A stretch of DNA of 64,000 bases. It comes from Phymatolithon calcareum (taxonomy: Eukaryota > Rhodophyta > Florideophyceae > Hapalidiales). The stretch is taken from contig OZ345352.1 of assembly GCA_977006965.1 (NCBI GenBank), forward strand, positions 2,914,001 through 2,978,000. Direction: 5' to 3'. A program made the translations under genes and the position numbers. Of this stretch, positions 28,323 through 38,210 are shown piece after piece (position 1 is the first letter of the stretch; each line of letters begins with the position of its first letter). The notes under the pieces were generated by a model. The model was not told the origin of the DNA, ran no database searches, and saw nothing but the letters and a program-made list of their open reading frames with translations.

Positions 28323-31310
28323 GAAGAGGTGGCGTCTGGCAACCTTAAATGTTGGCGGCTCCCCGGAAACCCCAACGTACCTAGAGAAAATGATGAGAAA
28401 CCATGGAATCGACATGGTGGCAATAACAGAAACACATTTGAGACCAGAAGGGAAAATTCGAGCTGATTTCTTCTCCTTCAACGCAGTGCGCCCGCCTCCT
28501 CAGACTGGTCGAAACTCTGGAGGTGTCTCTCTTTTCTTCCGCAACCTTTGTGGAAGCCGACTGATCTTCAAGCACGCGGAAACAAATTTCTAATTGATTA
28601 TCGCGCAAGTGGGAGATACGAAAGTTGGAGCTGTCTATATATCGCCGGCAGCATCCAGATCTGAAACTGACAAATGCCTCACCATGGTGAATACATATGC
28701 ACGAGGCAAGGCAATTGTGTGCGGTGATTGGAACGCTCGCCACCTCAGATGGGACCTACGCTCAAATAGGAGGGGCAACCAAATTGTTCGTTGGGCAGCA
28801 GCTAAGAACTGGGATGTTAAAACCTGGACAGGTTTCAGTTTCCGCACAAAGCGCTATAAGAGCAACATCGACTTTTTCGTAAGCAAAGGCATTACACCGA
28901 CAGCGGTCAGTTCACCAACAGATGTATGGACTGGTAATACGCAACACCGACCAGTAACAACCAGTTTCCCGACTCGACAAGAGCATAGAAGGGTCCAAAA
29001 GCCTCGAATATCGGTGAAGCTATGGAGGGATGACAGAATGCAAGAGCATGTTCGGGAAATATACGGAAAGACCATTCCAGGAATCGTCGAGGATTTGAAA
29101 CGGTGCAGTTCCCGTGAACAACTAGACCGACTATACGACAGAAGTGTCGAAACGCTATGTGAACCATGGAGACAGAAGAAAACAACCCCGCTGCGCTACA
29201 AACCGTTTTGGAACACAACTCTTGAACGGATGTCTAAACGTCGCAAGAAACTACACAAGAAAGCTCGTGAACAGGATTCAGAGGAGGCTTGGCAGCGATA
29301 TGAGGAATGCCGTAAAGAGATACGGAAGTTGGTGAACAAAAGAAAGCGGCAGCAGTATCAAGAATACCTAGATGATGTAGAAGAAAAGGATGGGTCCAAG
29401 GCGATTGAGCAAATCGCTAGAATGCAGAAGATGAGGACAAGAAGAACGTCAAGGAACAAGATGACTGGCCGTCCATTGCACAAAACACTGTTCACTGCTC
29501 ACGTGTCCCAGACATGCCGAGATGAAGGAGGATGGCGACAAAGATCCTCCTATTTCCGTTGCCCTTCGCATATGCGCGTCCTTATCAGAAACGCACTCCT
29601 CAAAGCTCCGACCAAGAAGGCCCCAGGGCTGGATGAGGTGAAGACCGAAATGATGAAAGCTGACCTGGATAGAAGTGCAGACCTCGTCTTTGAGCTGTGG
29701 ACCGCCTGCGGAAGATGTGGAGTTCTCCCGACAGCGTGGCTAAAAGCTCTCTTAGTCCCGCTGCACAAGAAAGGAGCCCATGACGATCCAAAAAATTTCC
29801 GACCAATATCTTTACTGAGTCAAGTCCGAAAGATTATTGAGTCAGCACTGGATATTATGCTCCGCCGAAGATACAAGAACCACAGAATCCAACTGGGATT
29901 CCAAAAAGGCAAGAGCACGGAGCTAGCAATCTTAAGGGCTCTGGAACTACAGAACCGAGGGCAGGGATGCATTGCAGTATTGGACTTGACGGCAGCGTAC
30001 GACACAGTCCCACGAAAGTACTTGCAAGAGCGAATGAGAGTTGTTCTACCACAAGACCTATGCGAGATGATCGAGGCTTTCTTGACACCGTCCTGGGTAT
30101 CAACGATTGGCGATCCCCAGCAAAAGTGGTTTCTAATCGACAGGGGAGTACCCCAGGGATCCCCGCTGAGCCCAAGTTTGTATAATCTATTCATGGACGA
30201 ATTCGCGGAAAGAATAAGCCAAGTTCCAAGGGATGTTGCCGACGTGGCAGCAGTTCTTTTCGCGGACGACGTGCTCCTAACGGCAAAATCACCAGTCGGA
30301 CTACAGAGACTGTTAAATATTTCTTCGCAATGGGCAAGAGATAGACAAATGAGGTGGAACACGAAAGCCGGGAAGAGCGAAGTTCTTCTCTCCGAAGGCA
30401 CAAGATCACCCACATTCAAGCTTTCCGGGAAAACGCTGACAAAAGTCAAAGAAGTCCCATACCTTGGCATATCACTCAGCAGTGAGGGAGTTACCGACAA
30501 GAAAATGCTTGAACGCATCCGACAGGCCAAGATAGCAGTGTATCAGCTGAGATCCCTTGGTGTAACAGCCCGGGGACTCAGCCCCTTAAAAGCAATCAAG
30601 ATGTACAAGGCCTTGATACAGCCAAGATGGGAATATGCCATGCACCTGACGCCATGGACGACAAGAGTTCAAACAGCTATTGCAGACGTGGAGAAGACTT
30701 TTTTTGGACAAGTATTTGGTCCAATCGCAAAAAATCGAACCCAAGACTTCGTCTTCTCTGTCGCATACATAATGCGGAAGACACAAGATTAGTTCTAGCG
30801 TTACGAATGCTTGAACGAGCCAGAACAAGGAAAATGGGCTTGCTCGCAGTCCCAAGAGAGGAAAGAGACGTTGAGGAATTGCAATGGGTGTGTCGTGACA
30901 TATCATCAATGTTACATCACGACCTATTCGAGACGGCACTAACCTATCTCAAGCAGCCAGTTTCAGCAAAATCGTTGAGGGACCTGCTCTTTAAAGACGA
31001 AGGAGAAGGCTTGGAGGCGAGCAGAAAGAGGAATATTCCTTATGATATTCCCGGGTCTACTCCCGCCATCATCAGACTACCGAAAGCACGTCACCGCCAA
31101 TTGGCGATTAAATGGGCATTCGGACGTTTTCCCCCATTGAGTACCACACTTCTGGAAGACAAATTCGGTGAAATCGTACCAACTCTCATGAACAAGCTCA
31201 AAGTGTACCTTCAAAGATATCGACTAACAGAAGAGGAGACTAGTGAGACTGAAAAGGCACTTGACAAAGTACTATTCCTCACAATCGTCTTTTATGACGA
31301 CATGGAATAG
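28312..31310 (+). pseudogene. LINE-B ORF2 (endonuclease-RT), broken copy
   Basis: Starts ATG 28312 and runs LATLNVGGSPE, ITETHL. A TAA at 28591-28593 stops the endonuclease in frame, and the frame then resumes with VGAVYISP and GDWNARHLRWD. The final endonuclease motif expected as SDHRPVT is NTQHRPVT here, so the catalytic Asp is missing. The RT keeps FRPISLL, AVLDLTAAYDT, GVPQGSPLSP and FADDVLL. Near 30740 one base is lost and the reading passes to the next frame (PRLRLLCRIHNAED...), ending YDDME at 31310. The C-terminal block (RHRQLAIKWAFGRFPPLSTT) recurs in the truncated copies at 59.0 and 61.9 kb. This copy cannot encode its own endonuclease. Confidence 0.9.
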
Positions 31311-31543
31311 ACCAAGACAAAATAGAACGGCAACGCTGAGATTCCTACGAACAGGACAAGTGGACTCTAAGCTTTTCCCTCCACCTTCTCTGGAGGAGGG
31401 TTTTTGCAGCTAGGGCTACGACGATAGCAACGAGCTTTTGCGGGCTTTAACGGAGCTACCAAGGTAGTAGCATCTGAAACGCATCTCCCTTACTGTCTTA
31501 TGAGTGTTTCTGAGGGCGTTTAATAAATTCAAAATTCAAAAAA
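31311..31543 (+). other. LINE-B 3' UTR with hairpin, and A-rich tail
   Basis: Contains AAGCTTTTCCCTCC, a hairpin (CCCTCC...GGAGGG), TTTTTGCAGCTAGGGCTACG, then AAACGCATCTCCCTTAC and GCGTTTAATAAATTC before the A-rich tail. The same landmarks occur at 62.52-62.71 kb (+) and 58.82-59.03 kb (-). The hairpin stem differs in sequence in each but still pairs. Confidence 0.8.
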
Positions 31544-31558
31544 AAGGAAAGGAAGCAG

Positions 31559-31790
31559 CACAGAGAAATGCATAAGGCTTTTCAAGGCTTTCATCAGGCC
31601 AGTATATGAGTACGCTGCGACTATATGACTAGACACAATCCGAGTATCGAGAGCGGCAGTAAAGGGCATCGAAGCGATACTTCTTGGAAGGTGGACAGGA
31701 CGGCATTGGAGAAGACCGTGGAAACACTAGTGCAGGCTCATCACCTGTGAGCCAGGAGCGTTGCGACGTGGGTAGCAGTGGCGCCAAATA
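31559..31790 (+). pseudogene. LINE-C reverse transcriptase fragment (right half)
   Basis: Continues the RT interrupted at 16487: STEKCIRLFKAFIRPVYEYA, then a stop near 31627 and RVSRAAVKGIEAILLGRWTG. This corresponds to the RT thumb block of LINE-B (IKMYKALIQPRWEYAMHLTP). Beyond about 31.8 kb the coding signal is lost through stops. Confidence 0.75.
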
Positions 31791-32341
31791 TTCCGCTCGT
31801 CTCAGGCACAAGGAACGCCGCAGCAGCAACCTAGTTGCACCAAGTGGAATGGCCAGGCACACGGATATGCAAATATCGGCAAATCACGTTCATTATTTAA
31901 AGCGAGTAGAGTGCCCCCATTCTGTAAAGCAGAAATAAGGATAGCCTTCTTAGCAAAGACTAAGGAAGCTATATCAAATAGAGCCATGTGGGTTCCGCCG
32001 ACAGCACCTGCTCTCGAAGTTAACACGAAGACTTGAAAAGGCTGTAGAAGAGACAAGCGCCGCTGAGGAAGAGCTGGAACTCGCAGCTCCCAACCGCATG
32101 CGAAAATCGAACACGCCAACCGATATCCGAGACAGATTTTTCCTCTAACGAGCCTGGGAACAGCAAGAAGATCGCCGTTCTAGTAAAGTTAACTGAGTGT
32201 GAAAGAAAGCAGGCGCAGAATTCTATGCGCAAGATGGTCTGTAGGTCACTGGCCAAGAAATCCACCGAAGTTGATAGAAGAAATGGACCGTTAGAATACT
32301 TAATAGCATCCTGAAGAAGCTTTGGAAGAGATGAGGACATA
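31791..32341. other. Degraded LINE sequence
   Basis: Short open stretches broken by stops (for example PPFCKAEIRIAFLAKTKEAI near 31910-31980) suggest the decayed C-terminal part of the same or another LINE. No intact feature is present. Confidence 0.35.
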
Positions 32342-32867
32342 ATGGAAGCATTGAAGGATATTGAATTTCTCAAGATATATGAAGACATGCGACAAGCCAT
32401 TCAGAAAGCCCAGGAGGGATCCGTCACGAAGAAGAGGAGAAGAGAAGAAACAATTAAGGTATGGGAAAAGGAAGAAGAAGGCAAATCAATGAAGATTCCT
32501 ATTGAAGGCGAGCTACCACGGATCCTTTACATAGGAGAAAAACAACACGTTTAAGGTGCCTAAGGTTGACATTCAACCGAGCACCTCTTTGGAGAAAATC
32601 AGTATTGGGCGCCTATTGTGGAATTACCGCGGTGATCGAACTAGTCGCCTTACGACGTACTCTAGCGTCGTCGAAGATGAGTACAGAAATTGAGTTTGAG
32701 TACAAGAGATGCACAGGAGCTCTTGTTGAGAGAGAATTACGAATCAAGAACGTTTTGAGTAGCCAGAGGACTTTAACTTAGAGATTATCGCAAGAGCTGC
32801 CCCGTTACTCCAAGGTGAGGCTTTGGGAGCTCTCAAAATAAAAGCATCAAATATCCCCATGCTGAAG
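32342..32867 (+). repeat. Repeat D copy 1: conserved coding repeat
   Basis: Encodes MEALKDIEFLKIYEDMRQAI...KKRRREET...KIPIEGELPRILYIG, then after a one-base shift and stop LTFNRAPLWRKSVLGAYCGI...SKMSTEIEFE. The minus-strand copy at 44093-44760 encodes the same protein with the two parts joined in one frame. Both end TTGGGAGCTCTCAAAATAAA and CATCAAATATCCCC. I do not recognise the protein. The basic start and lack of RT motifs suggest a structural ORF or a non-autonomous element. Confidence 0.6.
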
Positions 32868-33755
32868 AAGCCCAAAATGGACCGCTATAGAGGAGAACAA
32901 CGTGGCCCGAGCCATTGACGAGATACTAAGTAATTCAGATTGAGGCAACTGAAGTTTAGAATCCAGTAGAATGCCGGTGTTCCTCAGGTTGGGACACGTA
33001 GTACCTTCTCAATAAATCCACTTAATTACGCACCAAAAGGAGGAATTGGTCTTTTTCAGAAAAACGGCAGACAAATGTCATACCTGGACGGGACGGCCGC
33101 AGCGATCACAGGCGGCTATGTGGCCGACCATGTCGAGGCGCGGACTTACGAGCTTGTTCTACCTGGTGCGTGTCACTGAAATGTCATGGGCGTCTGTGAG
33201 CGACAAGATTAGAGTCCGTGGCACGGTTTTGCGATTACGGGCGCGCGCCAAGGTTTCTCCACATTTGCTAACAAGGGATTTGGCCGGACTTATACGCTCT
33301 TCGGCGCATGGCCGCCGATTTTGGTATGCTGGTGGTGCTCGATAAGGAAGACTTCCTCAATTTATGTTGCCGCTGTCTCAAAGCGCCAGCGCCAACAACT
33401 GCCGTTGCGGGCGGCAGGGTCACAAATGTTGCACTGATGGTCGTTGGCCGGGGAATCCGCCAAGGGAGCGCGCGGCTTACGTTATATGCGTGTTTTGGGT
33501 ACCTCACGCTTGTTTGTATCGCTGGTTTACGCGCCGTCGTGTGGTGCTGAAGTGGCCGCTGAGTCAGTTCATGGAACCCCTTAAATAGTCGACTCGCGAA
33601 GCGAGCTACAAGTGGCATCGAACTGGAGTTATACGGCGGTTTTAAGTGAATTGCATCGAGCTGTGGGGGTTTTCGATCATTGTCCAGTCCAAGACGAAGG
33701 TAAAGCGTTTTCGAGTTTTGGACATGGAATGGCCCTATTTTTACAAGCGTGACAC
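32868..33755. other. GC-rich relic with zinc-knuckle-like residues
   Basis: About 33.04-33.6 kb is richer in G+C than its flanks and has open frames of 74-116 codons on both strands. One reads NNCRCGRQGHKCCTDG at about 33390-33440, reminiscent of a retroelement CCHC knuckle with disturbed spacing. No RT, integrase or protease motif adjoins it. I consider it a decayed retroelement gag fragment at low confidence. Confidence 0.3.
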
Positions 33756-33962
33756 AGAATAGTAGAGTATGTTTGCCTCTCGAGGTTCAACCCTGATCCA
33801 GAGGTGGGTTTTCGTACCCCACCAGATGGGGCTGCAACGACTAGGCGAAAATCAAGTAAGACCCTTGTTATGCTCGCATGGCACTCCAAAAGTTGCCCCA
33901 AGGTGTCTGCAGAAGTATTGATAACTTTTGAATAATAATCTACACTTCTTCTTCTTCTGCAG
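33756..33962 (+). repeat. Short interspersed repeat (S family), copy 3
   Basis: Starts near GTTTGCCTCTCGAGGTTCAA, carries AGAGGTGGGTTTT...CCACCAG, and ends AAAAGTTGCCCCAAGGTGTC, TGCAGAAGTATTGATAACTT, then AATAATAATCTACACTTCTT and TTC repeats. The stem of the terminal hairpin has decayed in this copy. Confidence 0.7.
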
Positions 33963-33999
33963 TCATCTCCATCTTCTCACATTTTTGTAGTCCACTGAG

Positions 34000-34145
34000 T
34001 CGTGTTACACCAACAAGAAAAGAAAACCCCTTCAGGACAGAATCTAGTCAAAACCCCTTGGCCTTAGGAAAGTTTCCCCGAGCGTCAGCAGATGCATTGG
34101 TAACTTTTAAATAAAAATCTACCTTCTTCTTCCATCTTCTCACAC
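34000..34145 (+). repeat. Short interspersed repeat (S family), copy 4
   Basis: Contains ACAGAATCTAGTCAAAACCC, then GAAAGTTTCCCCGAGCGTCA, GCAGATGCATTGGTAACTTT, TAAATAAAAATCTACCTTCT, TCTTCC. It belongs to the same subfamily as copies 2 and 8 by its upstream part. Confidence 0.75.
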
Positions 34146-35112
34146 GCTAGTACCCCCAACTTGATACATTTTTTCTTCGAAGTAAGCAGAGCCAAGCGAG
34201 CAGCAAACGTGGCAGCTTAAAATATTCTTTATGTGTTGACAAAACTTCAGTGGGGGGTCTGAAACAGAAGGTCGGTCGGGAGGACAACTTGAAACCTCCT
34301 TCGGGGGACTCTTTGTGATGCGACAGTTGCGGCCGGGAGTTTAGCGACATCCCGGTCGAAGCGCATGGCACTTGGTTTATCACCTTTTCCCAAAAATCTT
34401 CGGTATGCGGCGGCAGTCATTTCCGTGTGCTAAAGAGACCCGGGGCATTTCAAACGTCAGAAGGCCATCACTGACCAACTCAATCACTGTGGACAACTTG
34501 AGGAACTGAAGCGCTGTTCTTCGAAGCGCGGCCTAAAATAACGCGCTGGGGAGTTTAGCGACGTCGGTCTTCTTCAGGCGCCACCCACAATAGATTAGCG
34601 CTTCATTTATATTTGGTCTCCTTTTGGAGCCACTAGAATTTACTCGCTTTTCTTGAAGTGCACCTGTTACGTTCGGTAATCAGTCCCGCTAGTATAATTG
34701 ATAGTGTATTGGTCCCTCAATTTCCTTATCGAAGAAGTGACGCTTATTCTTTGGGTCAGTGACTACCCAACTAGAGGGAGATTGGTTTCAAGCCCTAATC
34801 TTATTTCCGAATGAATGAGAATTGTGTTGATCGCTCTAGCAAGATTCCTTGCTTCCTGGCTTGGCTACCCTGGCAATAGCATTTTTTGACTCATCGTGAT
34901 CATGTATCATCTTCCCAGACGTCCCAGCTCTCAAGTATTATCCATTTCATAACAACAAGCGATAATTTATTCACGGTTTCAGGCTTCCACAAAATGGCGG
35001 AGAGTCAATTCCGCTGTAATTTATATTGTTACACACTGCCCTCCCTACATACTATAGAATCCGTCTCACTCATTTTGCCGTCTCATGTGGCTTCTGGTTG
35101 TGCCGGTCGAAA
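34146..35112. other. No gene; hairpin motif repeated
   Basis: About 970 bp without a convincing gene. GGGAGTTTAGCGAC occurs at 34335-34348 within the hairpin CCGGGA...TCCCGG and again at 34549-34562. Related forms occur at 43975 and 44021. This looks like another part of a dispersed repeat. Confidence 0.35.
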
Positions 35113-35451
35113 TTAGGTTTCGGGGTCCGGACCTGGAGCGACTGGAAGCTCCAAGACACTTCCATTGGGAGGCGGACTTTCCTTATGGATCTGATAGATT
35201 GTTCGAATGTACAAGAATAAAAACCACAGGCCTATAACAAAACCTAGAGCTGCAAATACAATTCCGGCAATTAATGCGCTTCTCCTTGCCTTGATATTGC
35301 GCGTGCGTTGGCACATGTTCATAATACATTCTTCTTTAACTGCGACGCAGCTGCTGCCGTTTGCTCCGCAGAAAGTTCTGCTCTTCTCAGTTTTGCTTGC
35401 AGTTGCAACAATGAAAAAGAGTGCGACTGTTATCGTCAATGAAGTAGACAT
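35113..35451 (-). CDS. Small signal-peptide/single-pass membrane protein
   Basis: Predicted 112 residues from a true ATG. Signal peptide (MSTSLTITVALFFIVATASK); a short ectodomain with four Cys (TFCGANGSSC, EECIMNMC); a basic RNIKARR; a ~25-residue helix (ALIAGIVFAALGFVIGLWFL); and a Pro-rich cytoplasmic tail (SPPPNGSVLELPVAPGPDPE). The architecture resembles a miniature of the Cys-rich membrane proteins at 10.8 and 14.2 kb, with one cysteine module rather than four. Function unknown. Its isolation among transposon fragments makes loss or nonexpression possible. Confidence 0.55.
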   Translation of the reverse strand: MSTSLTITVALFFIVATASKTEKSRTFCGANGSSCVAVKEECIMNMCQRTRNIKARRSALIAGIVFAALGFVIGLWFLFLYIRTIYQIHKESPPPNGSVLELPVAPGPDPET

Positions 35452-35619
35452 GGTTGATGCTCACTTCCTTCCACATTGGCATTTTGGACAGCCCTTAAGC
35501 CCGAGCGCATGCGTTCTTGCTGTGAGAAACGAATAGGCCTTGCGCAATCGATTATGAACCCGTTTTTGAACGGTATGGGCCAGAAATTCACGGAACGCCT
35601 CTCTCTCTGTCTTTCAGTT

Positions 35620-36760
35620 TTTTTAAAGCCCCACAGTCATACGAATATACGGACAAGGCTTCCTCAGGTGCTACCCTTACTAGGGCGGCTCTATTCTTAT
35701 GTCAGGTGTTCTATCTGAGCCCCTAGCATGTACTCGGTTGGGTATGAACTGGACTTCGGAGAAATGATAAGAACGGGAAAGGCATTAGGCTCCATACTAC
35801 TCTACAGGGTCACCATAATTGACAATATGGAAAACGACGAGTCCCTGTATTAGGGACCAGGCGATATACTAGAATGAACAAGTTACGAAAAGCTGCTCCC
35901 GTACAGTCTTAGTAGTGTTAATGAGGGCTTTCAAATAAACAACTAAACAGTTGCAAAAAAATGTACTCGGTTGTTTTTGATAGCTCTTCGTCGCAATTTT
36001 CGAGGCGTCGCTTCTTCTTTCAGTAAAGCTGTTCTTCATTCTGCATACTCTCGATGATGCTTTTGATGAAAAGCAAAATATCATCTAGTGCCTTCTCAGT
36101 TTCCGCTCTGTCTTCTTCCATGAGTTCATAGACTGAAAAGTTGCGAACCAGGGTCTCCATGTGCTGTCTGACTTTGTTTCCAAATCTATCTGCCATCACT
36201 GTGGTATAAACTTCGCGAAATCTTCCAAAGGCGTACGACCCGCCAGTTGCCTGCGTTTCAGTTGTCGAAATTTAAGTATTGCAGGGAGTTCTCTTGTCTT
36301 GTCGTACGGAATTTTCCTCTTTCTCTTCGATTCAAGGGTCTCTCCTTCCTTTTTCAGGAATGTTGATCGAAGTGCTTCTGCAGATTGGTTCGCTATTATG
36401 TGCTTCATCGCTTCATCAAACGGTTCTCTAGTATCCATCGCTCTGATGTCATTACTTGTGGCTTGAAGCTCTTCTGAGTTTCTTCTCTCTGGTGGTTCCT
36501 CCAGAAACTTTCCTTCTTTCGCCATGGTCCTTCTCAACATCTTGAAAGCTAGTATTTCCCGTCGATGGGAAGCAGCTTGGATTCAACATAGTAGGCGAAG
36601 TCTATCAGTCTTTCCTCGTGCCAGTCGCCCGACGACTTGTCTGAAAAATGTTTGTTCAACTTCCTTGACCGCGCTCTGGACATTTTCTGTCCACGGTGTT
36701 AATTGCATTGCGTACTCTCTGCCTTTCAGTGCCTTAATCTCGTTTTCTACAAAACTTTTG
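35620..36760 (-). pseudogene. LINE C-terminal fragment (minus strand), interrupted
   Basis: Read on the minus strand: YAMQLTPWTENVQSAVKEVE, TFFRQVVGRLARGKT, RLRLLC, a stop, then MLRRTMAKEGKFLEEPPERR through SKRKRKIPYDKTRELPAILK, RQLAGRTP. After a shift it reads MADRFGNKVRQHMETLVRNF and ends SIIESMQNEEQLY. A 3' end follows with CTGAGGAAGCCTTG and TCGTATGACTGTGGGGCTTT. It is homologous to the LINE-B C-terminal block but a separate family. A plus-strand LINE tail is inserted at 35741-35960. Confidence 0.8.
35741..35960 (+). mobile_element. 5'-truncated LINE tail with 13-bp TSD
   Basis: A 220-bp insertion flanked by exact ATGTACTCGGTTG at 35728-35740 and 35961-35973. It encodes the last residues YELDFGEMIRTGKALGSILL...IIDNMENDESLY, then a 3' UTR with GTACAGTCTTAG, GAGGGCTTTCAAATAAAC and an A-run. 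The family is close to that of the host fragment. Confidence 0.9.
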
Positions 36761-37173
36761 TCGGGATAACCACGGAAATATATGTACGCACTCTCTCAAG
36801 TTCAGATAATAACACTCCTTCATTTTTAAATAATTGAACATGCCCCGTACATAAAATTCGACCCAGTTGTCAATTTGGTCCGTCTTTTCCCTCCAAAGTT
36901 GAAAATCCATGAGCATCCTAAATGGTTTCCAACCCGGGTAATCCCTTTGAAGGACGGCGGCTGAGGATTGGCTGCGTAGAGATTTAGATGTTAAACTCCC
37001 GGAAGCTCTGCATTTTTTGCGGCTTTGAGCTGTTGCGACATCAAGTACCTCTCGTATCTGTTAAAGTCTACTGTAGCCGTAATAATCGTGAGTTGTTCTA
37101 CAATTCCAAAATCTGCATAAAAGAAAGAAAGTTGAAAATGGAAATCATGTACAAAGTAAATAGACTTACTCTA
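36761..37173. other. No recognisable gene
   Basis: About 410 bp between the minus-strand LINE fragment and an RNase H relic. Small open frames of 60-70 codons have no domain. No repeat shared with the rest of the window was seen. Confidence 0.35.
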
Positions 37174-37792
37174 GATTTTTATCAAAAGAGAGGGAAATAG
37201 ACCGACTATCTCAAAGCAAAGTGCGATTCTTTGCGATGAAGATGGAGATATCCTAGACATGTACAGGACCATCCCTGTTAATGTCGGGGGTGTGGGGGTC
37301 TTGGTGATGCGTGGAAACGAAACGGTGAAGGAACTGGCGATGACCGCCGGAGCTGTTGGATCTTCATTTGACGTTGAGGTCTTTGCTGCAGTTCATGCGT
37401 TTCAACAAGCTTCGAAGCCCACCTTTGCACCTGGAAGCACAATAAGATTGTTCACCGACAGCAGGAGCTGCATCGAAGCTTTTAACGGACATTCGCGGAT
37501 GTACGAGGAAATGACACGGCAACTTTGGGGTCTTATGGAACAATTGATGTCAAGGGAGATTTTCGTTGAATGCATTGGGATTCCAAGTCACTGCGGAATT
37601 CCACGAAATGATGCTGTCGACGAATTAGAAAGAAGAGGTATTTCCGAATCTAACCTGTTGGACCATCAGAAGGTTCTTCTCACACTCAAAGCAGCGAGAT
37701 CAATCATCAAAACATCCGCTACAACCGAGTCTGTCGCCTTTCCGACACTGCCCGAATTGCTACCCATATCACATAGACGAAGAAGAAGATGA
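37174..37792 (+). pseudogene. Retroelement RNase H domain relic
   Basis: Plus-strand frame (ATG at 37259, open from about 37174) encoding an RNase H1-like domain: ILCDEDGDILD, SSFDVEVFAAVHAFQ (catalytic Glu), LFTDSRSCIEAF (Asp) and GIPSHCGIPRNDAVDELERR (second Asp region, compare WVPSHCGIPGNEKADELA). There is no RT upstream and the frame runs into an S-family repeat at its end (ISHRRRRR). It is a detached LINE C-terminal domain rather than a host gene. It differs from the copia RNase H downstream. Confidence 0.7.
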
Positions 37793-37893
37793 AATTTTTA
37801 TTATAGTGTTACCAATGCATCTGCTGACGCTTGGGGCAACACTTCTGGCGAGACACTAGGTCTCAATCGGAACCCAAAAGGCTCCATTTCGCT
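37783..37893 (-). repeat. S-family repeat copy 5, right part, cut by copia
   Basis: Minus strand: AGTGTTGCCCCAAGCGTCAG, CAGATGCATTGGTAACACTA, TAATAAAAATTTCATCTTCT. The other part continues at 43844 after the copia element; joining them across the TCGCT duplication gives one repeat. Confidence 0.8.
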
Positions 37894-38207
37894 TGTTGAA
37901 ATCGATTGGAACCAATGATCGGTCGGGAAGAAGACAGGAATGTTATTGGTGAAGATTTAATTGATTTTTAGAATATATGATTCGAGCCGTAATGACCATT
38001 GAAATATTAGACTGCTCCCGGCAGCGCCGGGGGAGAAAAAGGAAGAGGGGGGAGAGATAAACCAGCGAGTTTGAAGGTCTCGGATTTCTGGGCTACGCGC
38101 GCGCGTCCAGACGACAGCTACCTGTGGCCGCTCGGTGCGGCGGCACTAGGGATATCTACAACTGTGTGTCTTTGGGCTGTGTCCCTCTGTGCGGCGTGGT
38201 TTTAACA
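37894..38207 (+). repeat. Copia left LTR
   Basis: 314 bp, starting TGTTGAAATCGATTGGAACC and ending GCGTGGTTTTAACA. It carries CGGCAGCGCCGGGGGAGAAA and a G run of six. The sequence just inside (GTTATGGGCCCAGGTC) should be the primer-binding site, but I cannot name the tRNA. Confidence 0.95.
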
Positions 38208-38210
38208 GTT

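Larger units (their letters stand above)
16488..31543 (+). mobile_element. Composite insertion: LINE-B carrying a KDZ/Ulp1 DNA-transposon block
   Basis: The outer limits are set by the 15-bp TSD. The right part (from about 26.6 kb) is LINE-B: ORF1, ORF2, 3' UTR and A-tail. The left part (16488 to about 16.84 kb) should be the LINE-B 5' end, because a LINE inserts as one unit. The sequence between, with the KDZ transposase and Ulp1-like gene, would then be a later insertion into the LINE-B leader. A 10-bp direct repeat CCTCGCCCTT at 16834-16843 and 26590-26599 could be its duplication, but I found no terminal inverted repeats there, so the inner boundaries are unproven. Confidence 0.55.

Noticed and set aside
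33040-33600. Zinc-knuckle gag gene
   Set aside because: The CRCGRQGHKCC spacing is wrong, frames are short on both strands and no polymerase or integrase motif adjoins. Reported only as a possible relic.
33756-33800. tRNA-like B box (GAGGTTCAACCC) suggesting a tRNA-derived SINE
   Set aside because: Only one S-family copy fits; others diverge at these positions, and no A box or cloverleaf was found.
37259-37792. Host RNase H1 gene
   Set aside because: It lacks the hybrid-binding domain, has the SHCGIPRND style of LINE RNase H, and runs into a repeat at its 3' end.
38124-38210. Gag start inside the left LTR
   Set aside because: The frame is open there, but the ATG at 38211 just inside the LTR is the conventional position and the LTR-encoded residues look non-protein-like.
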